64,000 nt of DNA, from positions 1-64,000 of the forward strand of contig NZ_VCDK01000003.1 in NCBI RefSeq assembly GCF_007995215.1, read 5' to 3'. Numbering within the stretch: the stretch's first letter is position 1; every line of letters starts with the position of its first letter. The position numbers and the translations under genes were made by a program. Positions 1 through 9,415 of the stretch are shown here, one piece after another. The notes beneath the pieces are model-generated. The model was not told where the DNA came from. It was given only the letters and a program-made list of their open reading frames with translations, and did not search any database. This stretch comes from Shimia ponticola. GTDB lineage: Bacteria; Pseudomonadota; Alphaproteobacteria; Rhodobacterales; Rhodobacteraceae.

Positions 1-204
1 GGCATTCACCGAGGCCATACCCAGCACGTCACCGCTCAGGCTTTCGATCTGGACAAAGCCTTCACCGGTGGTGCGGACCTGGTCGATGTTCACGAACGAG
101 GCGCGGTCATCGATGTCTTCCAGGATGCCCAGCGAGTTGTTGGCGGATGCTGCGCCTGCGGTCAGAGCGATGGCGGTAGCGGCGATTGCGAAATGCTTGA
201 ACAT
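1..204 (-). CDS. Secreted hypothetical protein, truncated by window edge
   Basis: An open frame runs from ATG at 204 off the left edge, giving the first 68 residues. The N-terminus MFKHFAIAATAIALTAGAAS is a clear Sec signal peptide (basic start, hydrophobic core, small residues before a likely cleavage after ASA). The rest contains short beta-like stretches (VNIDQVRTTGEGFVQIESLS), but I do not recognise a family. A purine-rich ribosome site (AAAGGAAAG) precedes the ATG. The 3' end lies outside the window, so length and function cannot be judged. It is probably a periplasmic or outer-envelope protein. Confidence 0.7.
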   Translation of the reverse strand, partial: MFKHFAIAATAIALTAGAASANNSLGILEDIDDRASFVNIDQVRTTGEGFVQIESLSGDVLGMASVNA

Positions 205-761
205 GGGTTCTTTCCTTTAGTCATGTGCCCCGAATTTGGTCGGTGGGGCGGGTTGAGTTTCTTTCGGAACACTGTGGCGGTGGTCGGTGCCGCCGTCCGA
301 TGATGAAGAGTTGGGAGCCCACCCCCGAGTTGTGAAGGCACAGCCCATTCACATAAAAATGTGCGTCAATTGACGGAACCATTCCCTTGAATTCGGTGTC
401 GAAGCGCCTTTGCCGGTCTGACCTGTGCAAAACTGTGTGGTGCTGTGCGCTGGGTGGACATGCGTGCAATTTTGGCGTGATTTGCAAGTGAAGTGGCTGT
501 CGGGCGACTGTGTGAAAATGTTGCAAAACGGTAGGAAGCGCTCACAAAGACCGGCGCTGGCTCGAAAAAAGAAAAATATATTTAGAATCTTTTGCCGTTT
601 TTGATCGCGCCTGTTGCCGGTCAGAAAGGCCGAATACCGATTTTTGCCCGCATTTTGTGCGGGCGTCGGGGAAAAATACCCGCAGATGCACCAACACCTT
701 GCGCAAGACTCCATGCCATAGACCGCTCAGCTTACAGTGAAACCCGAAGGGAGCCTGACAT
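205..761. other. Long intergenic region with inverted repeat
   Basis: This is 557 bases between two divergent genes, and I see no convincing gene in it. Small open frames on the minus strand (221-526, 349-714) have cysteine/histidine/arginine-rich composition unlike the real proteins here. It contains an A/T-rich patch at about 563-598, the kind of sequence expected near a promoter, and an inverted repeat GCCCGCA-TTTTG-TGCGGGC at 646-664. No T-run follows the repeat on either strand, so it is not a classical terminator. It probably holds the promoters of both flanking genes, and a small RNA cannot be excluded. Confidence 0.5.
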
Positions 762-1058
762 ATGCTGCGATTTCTATTCGGCACCAAGACTACCACGCCC
801 GTTAAGTCTGAAACTCAAAGAGAGACCTTCGACAGGCTTGTCTCTGAACTGAACGAGGCCATCGACGCATTGCCAGTCAAACCGAAAGTGACGTTTGACC
901 CGGCCAGCGGCCAGATTGCCTTTGAGACACCCGAGCAATTCCCGGACGAAGCGCTGGCTTTGCCTGCACCGGGTAAGGATGAAGACACTGTGTCCGACGA
1001 AACAGACGCCAACGACGCAGCCGATAATGTTGCAGTAGAAAAAGAAAAGGCGGCCTGA
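762..1058 (+). CDS. Conserved hypothetical small acidic protein
   Basis: This encodes 98 residues starting at ATG 762, with a good ribosome site GAAGGGAG about ten bases upstream. The first half has a basic/amphipathic helix (residues 17-40, ETQRETFDRLVSELNEAIDA). It is followed by a short beta-like segment (VTFDPASGQIAFETPEQF) and a highly acidic, disordered C-terminus rich in D, E and A. There is no signal peptide and no membrane helix. I do not recognise a family. It stands alone, convergent with erpA. Confidence 0.6.
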   Translation: MLRFLFGTKTTTPVKSETQRETFDRLVSELNEAIDALPVKPKVTFDPASGQIAFETPEQFPDEALALPAPGKDEDTVSDETDANDAADNVAVEKEKAA

Positions 1059-1066
1059 GGGCCGCC
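1049..1066 (-). terminator. Hairpin terminator, mainly for erpA
   Basis: This is a perfect 7-bp stem GGCGGCC/GGCCGCC with a 4-base loop, overlapping the stop codon of the 98-aa gene. Read on the minus strand the stem is followed by TTTTCTTTTTC, the U-rich tail of an intrinsic terminator, so it best serves erpA. It may also slow plus-strand transcription. Confidence 0.7.
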
Positions 1067-1091
1067 TGCGAAGTACCATGTTCGATGGTGC

Positions 1092-1418
1092 TTACATTGA
1101 GAAAGACGTTCCGCAGCCGCAACTGGACGATGCGTTCGGGTTTTCAATGACAAAACGCGCCCCGATGAGTTCATCGGTAAAGTCAATTGTCGCGTCTGCG
1201 AGAAATGGCAGGGAAACACTGTCGATAACGACCTTTTCGCCTGAGCCTTCCAAAACCATGTCGTCATCCGCGGGCGCGTCCAGGTCGATCTGGTACTGAA
1301 ACCCGGAACAACCGCCGCCTTCTACGGCCACGCGAAGTGCCTTTCCCTGTTCGGATGCACCGATCTCGGCGAGCCGTTCAAAGGCGCGTTCAGTGACTTT
1401 TGGAGGGAGCGTCAACAT
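1092..1418 (-). CDS. erpA: A-type iron-sulfur carrier ErpA/IscA
   Basis: A 108-residue HesB/IscA-family protein that carries and delivers Fe-S clusters to apoproteins in the cytoplasm. The three conserved cysteines are visible: one in GGGCSGFQY and two in the C-terminal SCGCGTSF. Length matches the family. A longer in-frame start at 1505 would add 29 hydrophobic residues and run into the start of dgt. ATG 1418 (MLTLPPKV) is the family N-terminus and is preferred. It is divergent from dgt with 80 bases between. Members ErpA, IscA and SufA are hard to separate by sequence alone, so the symbol is less certain than the family. Confidence 0.88.
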   Translation of the reverse strand: MLTLPPKVTERAFERLAEIGASEQGKALRVAVEGGGCSGFQYQIDLDAPADDDMVLEGSGEKVVIDSVSLPFLADATIDFTDELIGARFVIENPNASSSCGCGTSFSM

Positions 1419-1498
1419 TGATGGCCGTCCAGCATTTCCGTTTCTCAGGAATGAATATATGACACCTGCAACGAGGCACAAGAGAGGGCCAGTGGCAG

Positions 1499-2647
1499 AT
1501 GGCATCCCCGCGTGTATCGTCCTACGCGGCTGATCCTGATCAGTCGCGCGGTCGATTGTATAAAGAAGACGGCGCAGGCCACCGATCCTGTTTTCAACGA
1601 GACCGAGATCGGATCATTCACTCTAGCGCCTTTCGCAGGCTCAAGCACAAGACGCAGGTCTTTGTTGAGGATGAAGGCGATTATTATCGTACGCGTCTGA
1701 CGCATTCCATCGAGGTCGCGCAGGTTGGCCGGACGATCGCGCAGGATCTTGGGTTGAACACCGAGCTGACCGAAGCAGTCGCCTTGGCACATGATCTGGG
1801 GCACACGCCGTTTGGTCATACAGGCGAAGATGCCTTGGACATGCTCATGCAGCCTTACGGCGGGTTTGACCACAACGCTCAGACCTTGCGTATCGTCACC
1901 TCTCTTGAGCGTCACTATGCGGAATGGGACGGATTGAACCTGACGTGGGAGAGCCTCGAAGGCATCGCCAAGCATAACGGTCCGGTGACCGGTGAATTGC
2001 CCTTTGCGCTGGCCGAATATGACGCGCGACACGATCTTGAATTGCACACCCATGCCAGCGGCGAAGCGCAGGTGGCGGCGCTGTCGGATGATATCGCCTA
2101 CAATAACCACGATCTGCATGATGGGTTGCGCGCAGGGCTATTTACCCTGGACGACATCGCAGAGCTTCCGATTGTGGGGCCGTGTCTGGAAGACGTTGAT
2201 GCGCGTTACCCCGGTTTGGAAACAAGCCGCCGCACCCATGAGGCACTTCGCCGTGTTTTTGCGGTGATGGTCCGCGATCTCCTTGAAACATCAGCGGGCT
2301 TGCTTGCGGCCTCAAAGGCCCAGTCTGCCCAAGATATCCGTGATCTGGGTCGGCCCGTGATCCGTTTTTCGGATGACCTCTGGGCAGAATTGAAGGTGCT
2401 GCGCCACTTTCTTTTCACACGCATGTATCGCGCTCCGTCCGTCATGGATAAGCGCGCAGAAGTCACCGCAATTGTGAACGATTTGTTCCCGGTCTTCATG
2501 AGATCGCCCGAACACCTGCCACCAGAATGGCGCGCAGAAGTTGAAGCGGCCCAGGGCGAGGATGCGTTGGCGCGGCTTGTTGCCGATTACATTGCCGGAA
2601 TGACCGACCGATTTGCCATGCAGGAACACGCGCGACTGTTGGGCTAG
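1499..2647 (+). CDS. dgt: Deoxyguanosinetriphosphate triphosphohydrolase-like protein
   Basis: A 382-residue HD-domain phosphohydrolase of the dGTPase family (shorter, type 2-like), which removes triphosphate from dGTP and related dNTPs. The HD signature is present as RLTHSIEVAQ and AHDLGHTPFGHTGE, with the further metal ligand region ALSDDIAYNNHD. The conserved N-terminal FRRLKHKTQVF is also present. It lies 62 bases upstream of argS on the same strand and is commonly found beside argS in alphaproteobacteria. Whether dGTP is the true substrate cannot be told from sequence. Confidence 0.92.
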   Translation: MASPRVSSYAADPDQSRGRLYKEDGAGHRSCFQRDRDRIIHSSAFRRLKHKTQVFVEDEGDYYRTRLTHSIEVAQVGRTIAQDLGLNTELTEAVALAHDLGHTPFGHTGEDALDMLMQPYGGFDHNAQTLRIVTSLERHYAEWDGLNLTWESLEGIAKHNGPVTGELPFALAEYDARHDLELHTHASGEAQVAALSDDIAYNNHDLHDGLRAGLFTLDDIAELPIVGPCLEDVDARYPGLETSRRTHEALRRVFAVMVRDLLETSAGLLAASKAQSAQDIRDLGRPVIRFSDDLWAELKVLRHFLFTRMYRAPSVMDKRAEVTAIVNDLFPVFMRSPEHLPPEWRAEVEAAQGEDALARLVADYIAGMTDRFAMQEHARLLG

Positions 2648-2709
2648 CGTGACCTTGCAGCGGCTGCCGCACGCGCATAAGACGCGCGCAACCGATGAAA
2701 GAGGCACGC

Positions 2710-4446
2710 ATGAACCTTTTTGCCGATATCCGCATCCTGGTGATCGACGCTTTGACTGACCTGGTTGCCTCAGGCGATCTGCCTGAGGGGCTGAGCTTTG
2801 ACAATGTCGCTGTCGAGCCGCCGCGCGATGCCGCACATGGCGACATGGCAACCAATGCAGCCATGGTTTTGGCAAAACCTGCCAAGCAAAAACCACGCGA
2901 CATTGCCGAGGCATTGGCTGCGCGCCTGACGGCAGATGACCGGATTGCCAGTGCCGAGGTTGCGGGGCCGGGTTTTCTGAATCTGCGTCTGGATGGGTCT
3001 GTGTGGCAGTCCGTGGTGTCGACAGTGCTGAGCACGGGAACCGCTTTCGGAAAATCGAACCTTGGGCAGGGCACCCGCGTGAATGTGGAATATGTGTCTG
3101 CCAACCCAACAGGACCATTGCATGTCGGGCACACGCGTGGGGCCGTGTTTGGCGACGCGCTGTCGTCGCTGCTGGATTATGCCGGATACGAGGTCACGCG
3201 CGAATACGTCATCAATGACGGCGGTAGCCAGATCGATACGCTCGCGCGGTCGGTATACCTGCGTTACCTCGAAGCGCACGGGCAGGAGGTCGCCTTCGCA
3301 GACGGCACCTATCCGGGCGACTACCTTGTCCCGGTCGGCCAACAGCTGAAGGACTCGGTCGGAGCAGATTATGTGGACCAGCCCGAAGATGTCTGGCTGG
3401 AGCCGATCCGCAATTTTGCAACCGACGCCATGATGGACTTGATCCGGGAAGACCTCGCGCTTCTGGGGATCAAGATGGACGTCTTTTTCTCTGAGAAGTC
3501 GCTCTATCCCACGGGCAAGATCGAAGCCTGCCTGCAAAAGCTTGAAAACAAGGGCCTGATCTATACCGGCACGCTTGAACCGCCCAAGGGTAAGCTGCCC
3601 GAGGACTGGGAAGCGCGGGAGCAAACACTGTTCAAGTCGACGGATTTTGGCGACGATGTTGATCGGCCCATCAAAAAGTCGGACGGTGCATGGACCTACT
3701 TTGCCCCGGACATCGCCTATCACAACGACAAGATCGAACGTGGGTTCGAAATGTTGATCGACGTCTTTGGGGCCGATCATGGCGGTTACGTCAAACGGAT
3801 GAAGGCTGCGGTCAAGGCTCTGAGCGACGATACCGTGCCGCTGGATATCAAGCTGACGCAAATCGTACGCCTCTTTAAAAACGGCGAAGAGTTCAAGATG
3901 TCCAAGCGGGCAGGGACTTTTGTCATGCTGCGCGACCTGATCGAAGAGGTCGGGCCTGATGTGACCCGCTTCCACATGCTGACGCGCAAGAATGACGCGC
4001 CCTTGGATTTTGATTTCGACAAAGTGCTTGAGCAATCCAAGGACAATCCGGTGTTCTACGTGCAATACGCCCATGCGCGGGTGAATTCGGTTCTGCGCAA
4101 GGCAGAATTTGAGACTGATGACGCCACGCTGGCATCAGCGGACCTGACCGGCATGACACACGAAGCGGAATTGGCCGTCGCCAAGAAAATCGCCGAATGG
4201 CCGCGTCTGGTCGAAATAGCCGCGCGTACGAATGAACCGCATCGGATCGCGTTTTACCTTTACGAACTGGCGTCAGAGTTCCATTCGCTTTGGAACCGTG
4301 GCAACGAGGACGCGTCGCTCAGGTTCTTGCATGAAGGCAACATTCCACAGTCACAGGCGAAAATTGCGCTCGCGCGGGCCGTTTCCGTTGTTATTTCGGC
4401 GGGATTGGGTATTCTTGGCGTGACACCTGTCGACGAAATGCGCTGA
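2710..4446 (+). CDS. argS: Arginyl-tRNA synthetase
   Basis: A 578-residue class I synthetase that charges tRNA-Arg. The N-terminal Add-1 domain is followed by the HIGH-type motif in [13 protein letters not shown] and the KMSKS-type motif [15 protein letters not shown] anticodon-binding domain lies at the C-terminus ([16 protein letters not shown] onward). An in-frame ATG at 2695 exists, but ATG 2710 has a proper ribosome site (AAAGAGG) and gives the family N-terminus MNLFADIR. It is part of a plus-strand run with dgt upstream and the SPOR protein downstream. Confidence 0.96.
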   Translation: MNLFADIRILVIDALTDLVASGDLPEGLSFDNVAVEPPRDAAHGDMATNAAMVLAKPAKQKPRDIAEALAARLTADDRIASAEVAGPGFLNLRLDGSVWQSVVSTVLSTGTAFGKSNLGQGTRVNVEYVSANPTGPLHVGHTRGAVFGDALSSLLDYAGYEVTREYVINDGGSQIDTLARSVYLRYLEAHGQEVAFADGTYPGDYLVPVGQQLKDSVGADYVDQPEDVWLEPIRNFATDAMMDLIREDLALLGIKMDVFFSEKSLYPTGKIEACLQKLENKGLIYTGTLEPPKGKLPEDWEAREQTLFKSTDFGDDVDRPIKKSDGAWTYFAPDIAYHNDKIERGFEMLIDVFGADHGGYVKRMKAAVKALSDDTVPLDIKLTQIVRLFKNGEEFKMSKRAGTFVMLRDLIEEVGPDVTRFHMLTRKNDAPLDFDFDKVLEQSKDNPVFYVQYAHARVNSVLRKAEFETDDATLASADLTGMTHEAELAVAKKIAEWPRLVEIAARTNEPHRIAFYLYELASEFHSLWNRGNEDASLRFLHEGNIPQSQAKIALARAVSVVISAGLGILGVTPVDEMR

Positions 4447-4531
4447 CCAAACAGGCGCAAGCGGCGGGTCGAGGCAGAGTTTAGCAAGACCCGTAGCGCG
4501 CCCACCTGTGGCGTGTGGGCAGTGAGGCGAC

Positions 4532-5491
4532 ATGGCAGAGGCGGATTATTCCTCCTTCCACGGCGTATCCAATGATGGGTACCAACAAAATTCCTATGCA
4601 GTTGGCGCGGGCACACTGATCAATGTGCTGGGCGGTGTCATATCACTCGGTCTGATCATTGGCGTCTTGGTTTGGGGCTACCAGCTCTTTGCCCGGGATG
4701 TCAGTGACGTACCCGTGGTCGTCGCCTTGGACGGGCCAATGCGGACCCAGCCAGAAGAGCCGGGCGGCAAGGCCGCAGACCACCAGGGATTGACAGTCAA
4801 TGAGGTGGCGGCAACCGGCGTGGCCGGAGCACCGAGAGATTCTGTTCGTTTGGCCCCTTCACCGATTGGATTGGCGAGCGAGGATTTGCCGACAACACAA
4901 CTCACATTGGCGCCTCGCGTTGATGTTGCGCCAAGTGTGGAGGCCGAACCGACCGATGAGATGGCTGTCGCCGTTGAACCTTTGTCAGAGGATGCTGGAT
5001 CGACGGATATCCTTGCGCTTGCTGATCAATTGGCGAGCGGCGCAACACCTTTTGAACCATTGGAACCTGTTGAAGACGCACCAGACGTCGTCACAGAAGC
5101 AGCGGCTGCGCCTGCAGCTGTTGATCTTGGACCCGGCTTGACCCGGTCGTTGCGTCCCAAAGCGCGTCCTGCGGCACTGAACACGTCGCCCGCGCCAGTG
5201 GCAGGCACGTCTGTCGATCTTGTTGCTGCAGAAATTCCCGCAGGAACACGGCTTGTGCAACTGGGCGCACTCGACAGTGTCGAAGCGGCTGAGCGAGAAT
5301 GGAACCGCCTGAACGCACGATTTGGCGACTTCATGGTCGGCAAAAAGCGCGTGATCCAGAAGGCGACCAAGGGCGGACGCACATTCTATCGACTTCGCGC
5401 TCAAGGCTTTGACGGTCTGCCTGACGCGCGCCGCTTCTGCACGCAATTGGTCGCCCAGAACGCTTTGTGCATTCCCGTTAAGGCCGAGTAA
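4532..5491 (+). CDS. SPOR-domain membrane protein
   Basis: A 319-residue single-pass inner-membrane protein. One transmembrane helix lies at about residues 28-50 ([20 protein letters not shown]). A long acidic, proline/alanine-rich periplasmic linker follows. The C-terminal SPOR domain (about residues 240-319: [20 protein letters not shown] through [10 protein letters not shown] and CIPVKAE) is the fold that binds denuded peptidoglycan at division sites. It lies 3 bases upstream of nagZ, so cell-wall context is reinforced. It resembles the SPOR proteins regularly found between argS and nagZ in alphaproteobacteria. The exact role in division is inferred. Confidence 0.85.
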
Positions 5492-5494
5492 CGC

Positions 5495-6505
5495 GTGGCT
5501 CGGTCGGGAGCATTCATCTTTGGAGCTTCGGGAACGGTTCTGACACCCGAGGAGGTAACGCTGTACAGGCATGCCCAGCCATGGGGCTTTATCCTGTTTG
5601 CGCGCAACATCGATACGGCAGAACAAACGCGGCGGCTGACCGCTGATATGCGCAATGCTGTAGGGTGGCATGCTCCGGTCTTTATCGATCAAGAAGGCGG
5701 GCGCGTTCAACGCTTTGGCCCGCCCATGGGCACGCAGTATTTGCCTGCGTTGGATCAGGCCGAAGGTGCCAGCGATCGCGCGGCAGCCATGTACCTGCGC
5801 AGCCGTTTGATTGCAGATGAGCTGCAAGCGCTCGGTATCGATGGCAACTGTGCGCCGCTTGCGGATATTGCCACCGACGAAACACACCCCGTTCTTAAGA
5901 ACCGCTGTTACGGCTACTCGGTCGACGATGTTGTCTTGTCCGCCCGCGCTGTTGCTGAGGGGCAGGTGGCTGGCGGGGTGCTTCCGGTTTTAAAGCACAT
6001 TCCCGGTCACGGACGCGCCCAATTGGATAGCCACCATGAGCTTCCAACAGTCACAACGCCTGAGAATGAATTGGTAGAAACGGATTTCGCCGCATTTCGA
6101 GCCTTGGCTGATCTCCCACTCGGTATGACCGCTCATGTCCTGTTTTCGGCGCTGGACGCGGATCACCCAGCCACAACGTCCCGCACCATGCATCAGATCA
6201 TCCGTGACGAAATCGGCTTTGACGGCCTTTTGATGACCGATGACATCTCGATGAATGCCTTGGCCGGCAATGTGGTTGAACGGTCGCTTGCTGCGTCGCA
6301 AGCCGGGTGTGACCTGATCCTGCATTGTAACGGCGATTTTGCGGAAATGGTGGCCATTGCCACAGCAATCGGCCCGTTGAGCGACGCCGGTCAACGCCGT
6401 GCGGATCATGCGCTGACCTATCGGCGCAATGCCGATGACGTTGACATCGCGGCGCTCACCGCCGACCTTGCAGCGTTGATGCAGCAGGGATGCCATGACG
6501 GATAG
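5495..6505 (+). CDS. nagZ: Beta-N-acetylhexosaminidase NagZ
   Basis: A 336-residue glycoside hydrolase family 3 enzyme that removes N-acetylglucosamine from cytoplasmic anhydro-muropeptides in peptidoglycan recycling. The GH3 signature LKHIPGHGRAQLDSHHELP contains the acid/base His of the flexible loop, and the nucleophile Asp lies in LLMTDDISMNAL. It starts with GTG 3 bases after the SPOR gene and overlaps scpA by 11 bases, so translation is probably coupled. There is no signal peptide, which fits the cytoplasmic site. Confidence 0.94.
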   Translation: MARSGAFIFGASGTVLTPEEVTLYRHAQPWGFILFARNIDTAEQTRRLTADMRNAVGWHAPVFIDQEGGRVQRFGPPMGTQYLPALDQAEGASDRAAAMYLRSRLIADELQALGIDGNCAPLADIATDETHPVLKNRCYGYSVDDVVLSARAVAEGQVAGGVLPVLKHIPGHGRAQLDSHHELPTVTTPENELVETDFAAFRALADLPLGMTAHVLFSALDADHPATTSRTMHQIIRDEIGFDGLLMTDDISMNALAGNVVERSLAASQAGCDLILHCNGDFAEMVAIATAIGPLSDAGQRRADHALTYRRNADDVDIAALTADLAALMQQGCHDG

Positions 6506-7277
6506 CATTTTTGATACGGCGGTTGCCGACCGCGTTGCGGCAGAGGCGCTGATTGTTGATGTGGACGGCTATGAGGGTCCGCTTGACCTGTTGTTGACGC
6601 TTGCGCGCACACAAAAGGTCGACTTGCGCAAAATCAGCGTTCTGAACCTCGCTGAACAATACTTGGCCTTTGTGGAGAAGGCCAAACAACTTCGGATAGA
6701 ACTGGCGGCAGACTACCTCGTTATGGCCGCTTGGCTTGCGTTCCTGAAATCAAGGCTTCTCTTGCCGCCTGACCCGACCGAAGAGGGACCATCGGGTGAG
6801 GAACTGGCTGCGCACCTTGCCTTTCAGCTCGAGCGTTTGCAGGCGATGCGCGACGTGTCTGCACGTTTGATGGCGCGTGACCGTTTGGGCCGCGATTTCT
6901 TTGCACGAGGCATCACCGAGGATGTGACCCGCGTGCGAAAGGTAACTTACACGGCCACCATACTTGATTTGATGCAAGCCTATGCGCGCATCAGGACAAA
7001 GGACGAATTCCGCCCGTTTGTCTTTGATCGCGACAGTGTTTTGACGATGGAACAGGCACTGGACAGATTGCGTGGCATGATCGGATATGCCGGTGAATGG
7101 GCGGATCTGATGTCATTTTTGCCTCAGGATTGGACCGGTGATCCTACGCGCAGGCGCTCGGCCACGGCGGCGACGTTTGCCGCGACACTGGAGCTGGCCA
7201 AGGAAGGCAAGGTTGAACTACGCCAGGGAGAAACCTTTGCCCCCATTCAAATCAGGCAAAAGGGAGCGCGTGCATGA
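6495..7277 (+). CDS. scpA: Segregation and condensation protein A (kleisin)
   Basis: A 260-residue kleisin subunit of the SMC-ScpAB condensin, needed for chromosome compaction and segregation. The N-terminal signature is present (GYEGPLDLLLTLARTQKVDL), as is the SMC-binding helical region ADYLVMAAWLAFLKSRLLLP. The C-terminal winged helix is less clearly marked (ATLELAKEGKVELRQGETFA). It starts within nagZ with an AGGGA ribosome site and overlaps scpB by 4 bases (ATGA). The first about 18 residues before GYEGPLDLL may be variable. Confidence 0.95.
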   Translation: MTDSIFDTAVADRVAAEALIVDVDGYEGPLDLLLTLARTQKVDLRKISVLNLAEQYLAFVEKAKQLRIELAADYLVMAAWLAFLKSRLLLPPDPTEEGPSGEELAAHLAFQLERLQAMRDVSARLMARDRLGRDFFARGITEDVTRVRKVTYTATILDLMQAYARIRTKDEFRPFVFDRDSVLTMEQALDRLRGMIGYAGEWADLMSFLPQDWTGDPTRRRSATAATFAATLELAKEGKVELRQGETFAPIQIRQKGARA

Positions 7278-7966
7278 CCGAAGCAGCCGAGCCGCGCGAA
7301 AGCCTGTTTGAGGCTCCGCCGATTGCCGAACAGGAACGCATGGTCGAGGCGATCCTTTTTGCCACCGCCGAGCCCGTGTCAATCCGAGAGCTTGCGGGTC
7401 GGATGCCGCATGGCTCAGACCCTGCTGAAGCCTTGGCGCATTTGCGCAAACGGTATGAGGGTCGCGGTGTTCAGGTTGTTAAGGTTGGTGACGCTTGGGC
7501 GTTCCGGACAGCGTCTGACCTTGGGTTCCTGATGCAGAAGGAAACCGTTGAGACGCGGAAACTGTCCCGCGCCGCGATCGAGACTCTCGCGATCATCGCT
7601 TACCACCAGCCAGTCACACGTGCCGAGATCGAGGAAATAAGGGGTGTCAGCGTCAGCCGGGGCACAATTGACCAGCTGTTGGAGTTAGAGTGGATTAGAC
7701 TTGGACGCCGCCGTATGACGCCGGGTCGTCCTGTCACATTTGTTGTAACCGAGGCCTTCCTTGACCATTTTGGACTAGAAGCGGCGCGAGACCTGCCCGG
7801 CCTGAAAGAACTGCGCGCAGCCGGGCTGTTGGATAACCGTCCGCCGCCGGGCTCTGAACTGCCCGAGGAAGAGGCCGGAGATGACCATCAAATCACCATG
7901 TTTGATGACAATACTGACGATTCAGAAGACCCACCCGTGATTGACCCAGAGGATGAGGCAGACTGA
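7274..7966 (+). CDS. scpB: Segregation and condensation protein B
   Basis: A 230-residue ScpB, the tandem winged-helix dimer that binds ScpA in the SMC complex. Diagnostic stretches are MVEAILFATAEPVSIRELA, LSRAAIETLAIIAYHQPVTR and EIEEIRGVSVSRGTIDQLLE. The last about 40 residues are acidic and probably disordered. It is translationally coupled to scpA, and its stop codon overlaps the start of the next small gene by one base. Confidence 0.95.
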   Translation: MTEAAEPRESLFEAPPIAEQERMVEAILFATAEPVSIRELAGRMPHGSDPAEALAHLRKRYEGRGVQVVKVGDAWAFRTASDLGFLMQKETVETRKLSRAAIETLAIIAYHQPVTRAEIEEIRGVSVSRGTIDQLLELEWIRLGRRRMTPGRPVTFVVTEAFLDHFGLEAARDLPGLKELRAAGLLDNRPPPGSELPEEEAGDDHQITMFDDNTDDSEDPPVIDPEDEAD

Positions 7967-8205
7967 TGGACCGAATTTTGCAAATGGTTATGCGCATGGT
8001 GATGCGTAAACTGCTGAACAAAGGCATCGACAAAGGTTTTGACATGGCCACAGGCGCAGGCCGTCGCCGCCAGAATGGCGGCCAAGGCGGCCAAGGCGGT
8101 CATGGCGTCAGCGAAGAAGACCGCGCTGAGATGCAGGCCATGAAACAGCGCAAGAAGAACACGAAGCAGGCCATGAAGGTGGGGCGTCGGATTGGTAAGC
8201 TTTAA
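7966..8205 (+). CDS. Small basic glycine-rich protein downstream of scpB
   Basis: 79 residues, very basic and methionine-rich (MDRILQMVMRMVMRKLLNKG). The central low-complexity segment GGQGGQGGHG comes from an imperfect 9-base repeat at about 8084-8105. A Lys/Arg-rich tail follows. The TGATG junction with scpB implies coupled translation. I do not recognise the family, and the charge suggests nucleic acid or membrane-surface contact, but that is inference. In many related genomes the tatABC genes follow scpB, so this protein occupies that position here. Confidence 0.65.
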   Translation: MDRILQMVMRMVMRKLLNKGIDKGFDMATGAGRRRQNGGQGGQGGHGVSEEDRAEMQAMKQRKKNTKQAMKVGRRIGKL

Positions 8206-9341
8206 GCCTGCAATCTACGGGCTTTGGGCAGTGCAACCTCAACGACCATGAGGATCACCAGAAACGCTGAGGCTGCCGTACAGGCAGCCCATCCACCCGC
8301 TGAATATACCGGTGCAAATCCGATCGCTGCGAGTGTGACAGCCACATAAGTCACACAGGAATACAGCCCCATAATTGCGCCGCGTTGCTCAGGATCAAGC
8401 GCGCTGAGCCGCGTGACGATCAGGTTCAAACCAAGATGGTTAAAGATCCCCCAAATAAATGCGACGCCAACAATCACCGCGTAGACGCCACTGACCCAGC
8501 TGAGAGCTGTATACACCGCCGCAAGAGCCGCGAAGACTCTGAGTGAGGCTGGCTTTTGTCCGATCCGTTCCAGAAGCGGGTCAACCCAAGCGGCACAGCC
8601 AAAGCCGGCACCGTAGGCAAGCGCGACCAGACCGGCCGCAGACGCGGTCTGACCGAAGGCGTCGTTCAAATGGACTCCAACGAACGTGTAGGTTCCATAA
8701 AACGCCAGCATCGTGAGAAACGCCGATAACAGCGCCCGGCCGAGGCCTGTCACGTGCAAGGCAGTCAATGGCGATGTGGCCCGCCCGCGCTGAATGTTTC
8801 CGAACTCTGTGCGATGCGCCGTCACCGTCAAACACAATGACAGGGTAGCAAGCATTCCGAAAACTGCGCGCCAACCCAAAAGATCGGTCAAAATTGCTGA
8901 CAGCGTGACGCCAGCCACCAGAGAAAGTGTCCAACCGGTCAACACCCGACCCATGGTCTGCAGCTCGCGTCCCGGCGGCGAAACTGTCGCTGCCAGTGTG
9001 TAAATCCCAGGCAACGCAGCTCCAGCCGCCACACCGGCCATCGCCTGAGCGACCCAAAGAACAACCAGCGCAGGCGCCACGGCGGTCAGCCCCAAACTCA
9101 GCGATAGCAACATAAGCGCGGCTGCGACCACGCGGTCTGCACCAAGGCGGTCTGACAAGGGGGCGAGCGCAAGTGCAGAACTGGCTGTGCCCAACCCGTA
9201 GGCAGACACACCTATGAGAACATCAGCGGCTGCCGCACCGGCAAAGCTATCAGCTACGGACGTCGCAATCGGCGACAACAACAGGGAATTGGCACCAATC
9301 ACACCGATTGAGCATGTGAGCAGCAGAACGGGATTTTGCAC
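8202..9341 (-). CDS. Major facilitator superfamily transporter
   Basis: A 379-residue polytopic protein with about 12 predicted membrane helices. The MFS loop motif after helix 2 is visible as APLSDRLGADRVV. The chosen start is GTG 9341 (VQNPVLLL), because it has a strong AGGGGA ribosome site. An upstream ATG at 9374 would add 11 polar residues. It is divergent from an Lrp/AsnC regulator 74 bases away, an arrangement common for amino-acid or drug exporters controlled by that regulator. The substrate is unknown. Its stop overlaps the previous plus-strand gene's stop in the 4-base sequence TTAA. Confidence 0.85.
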   Translation of the reverse strand: MQNPVLLLTCSIGVIGANSLLLSPIATSVADSFAGAAAADVLIGVSAYGLGTASSALALAPLSDRLGADRVVAAALMLLSLSLGLTAVAPALVVLWVAQAMAGVAAGAALPGIYTLAATVSPPGRELQTMGRVLTGWTLSLVAGVTLSAILTDLLGWRAVFGMLATLSLCLTVTAHRTEFGNIQRGRATSPLTALHVTGLGRALLSAFLTMLAFYGTYTFVGVHLNDAFGQTASAAGLVALAYGAGFGCAAWVDPLLERIGQKPASLRVFAALAAVYTALSWVSGVYAVIVGVAFIWGIFNHLGLNLIVTRLSALDPEQRGAIMGLYSCVTYVAVTLAAIGFAPVYSAGGWAACTAASAFLVILMVVEVALPKARRLQA

Positions 9342-9415
9342 TTTTGATTTTTCCCCTGACAGGCTTCTGCACATGGCGTAGTCAGCAAAAACGGTTCAGG
9401 AAAGCCTGTGATGCT

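Noticed and set aside
2770-4074. 434-codon open frame antisense to argS, and similar long antisense frames (4985-5887, 35197-36306, 37098-38201, 40344-41333)
   Set aside because: Each lies fully inside a well-supported gene on the other strand, is rich in Arg/His/Cys and matches no family. They arise from codon bias in GC-rich DNA.
8084-8107. Tandem repeat in the gene after scpB as a mobile or CRISPR-like repeat
   Set aside because: It is a short coding repeat of about 9 bases giving Gly-Gly-Gln, with no spacers and no flanking array.
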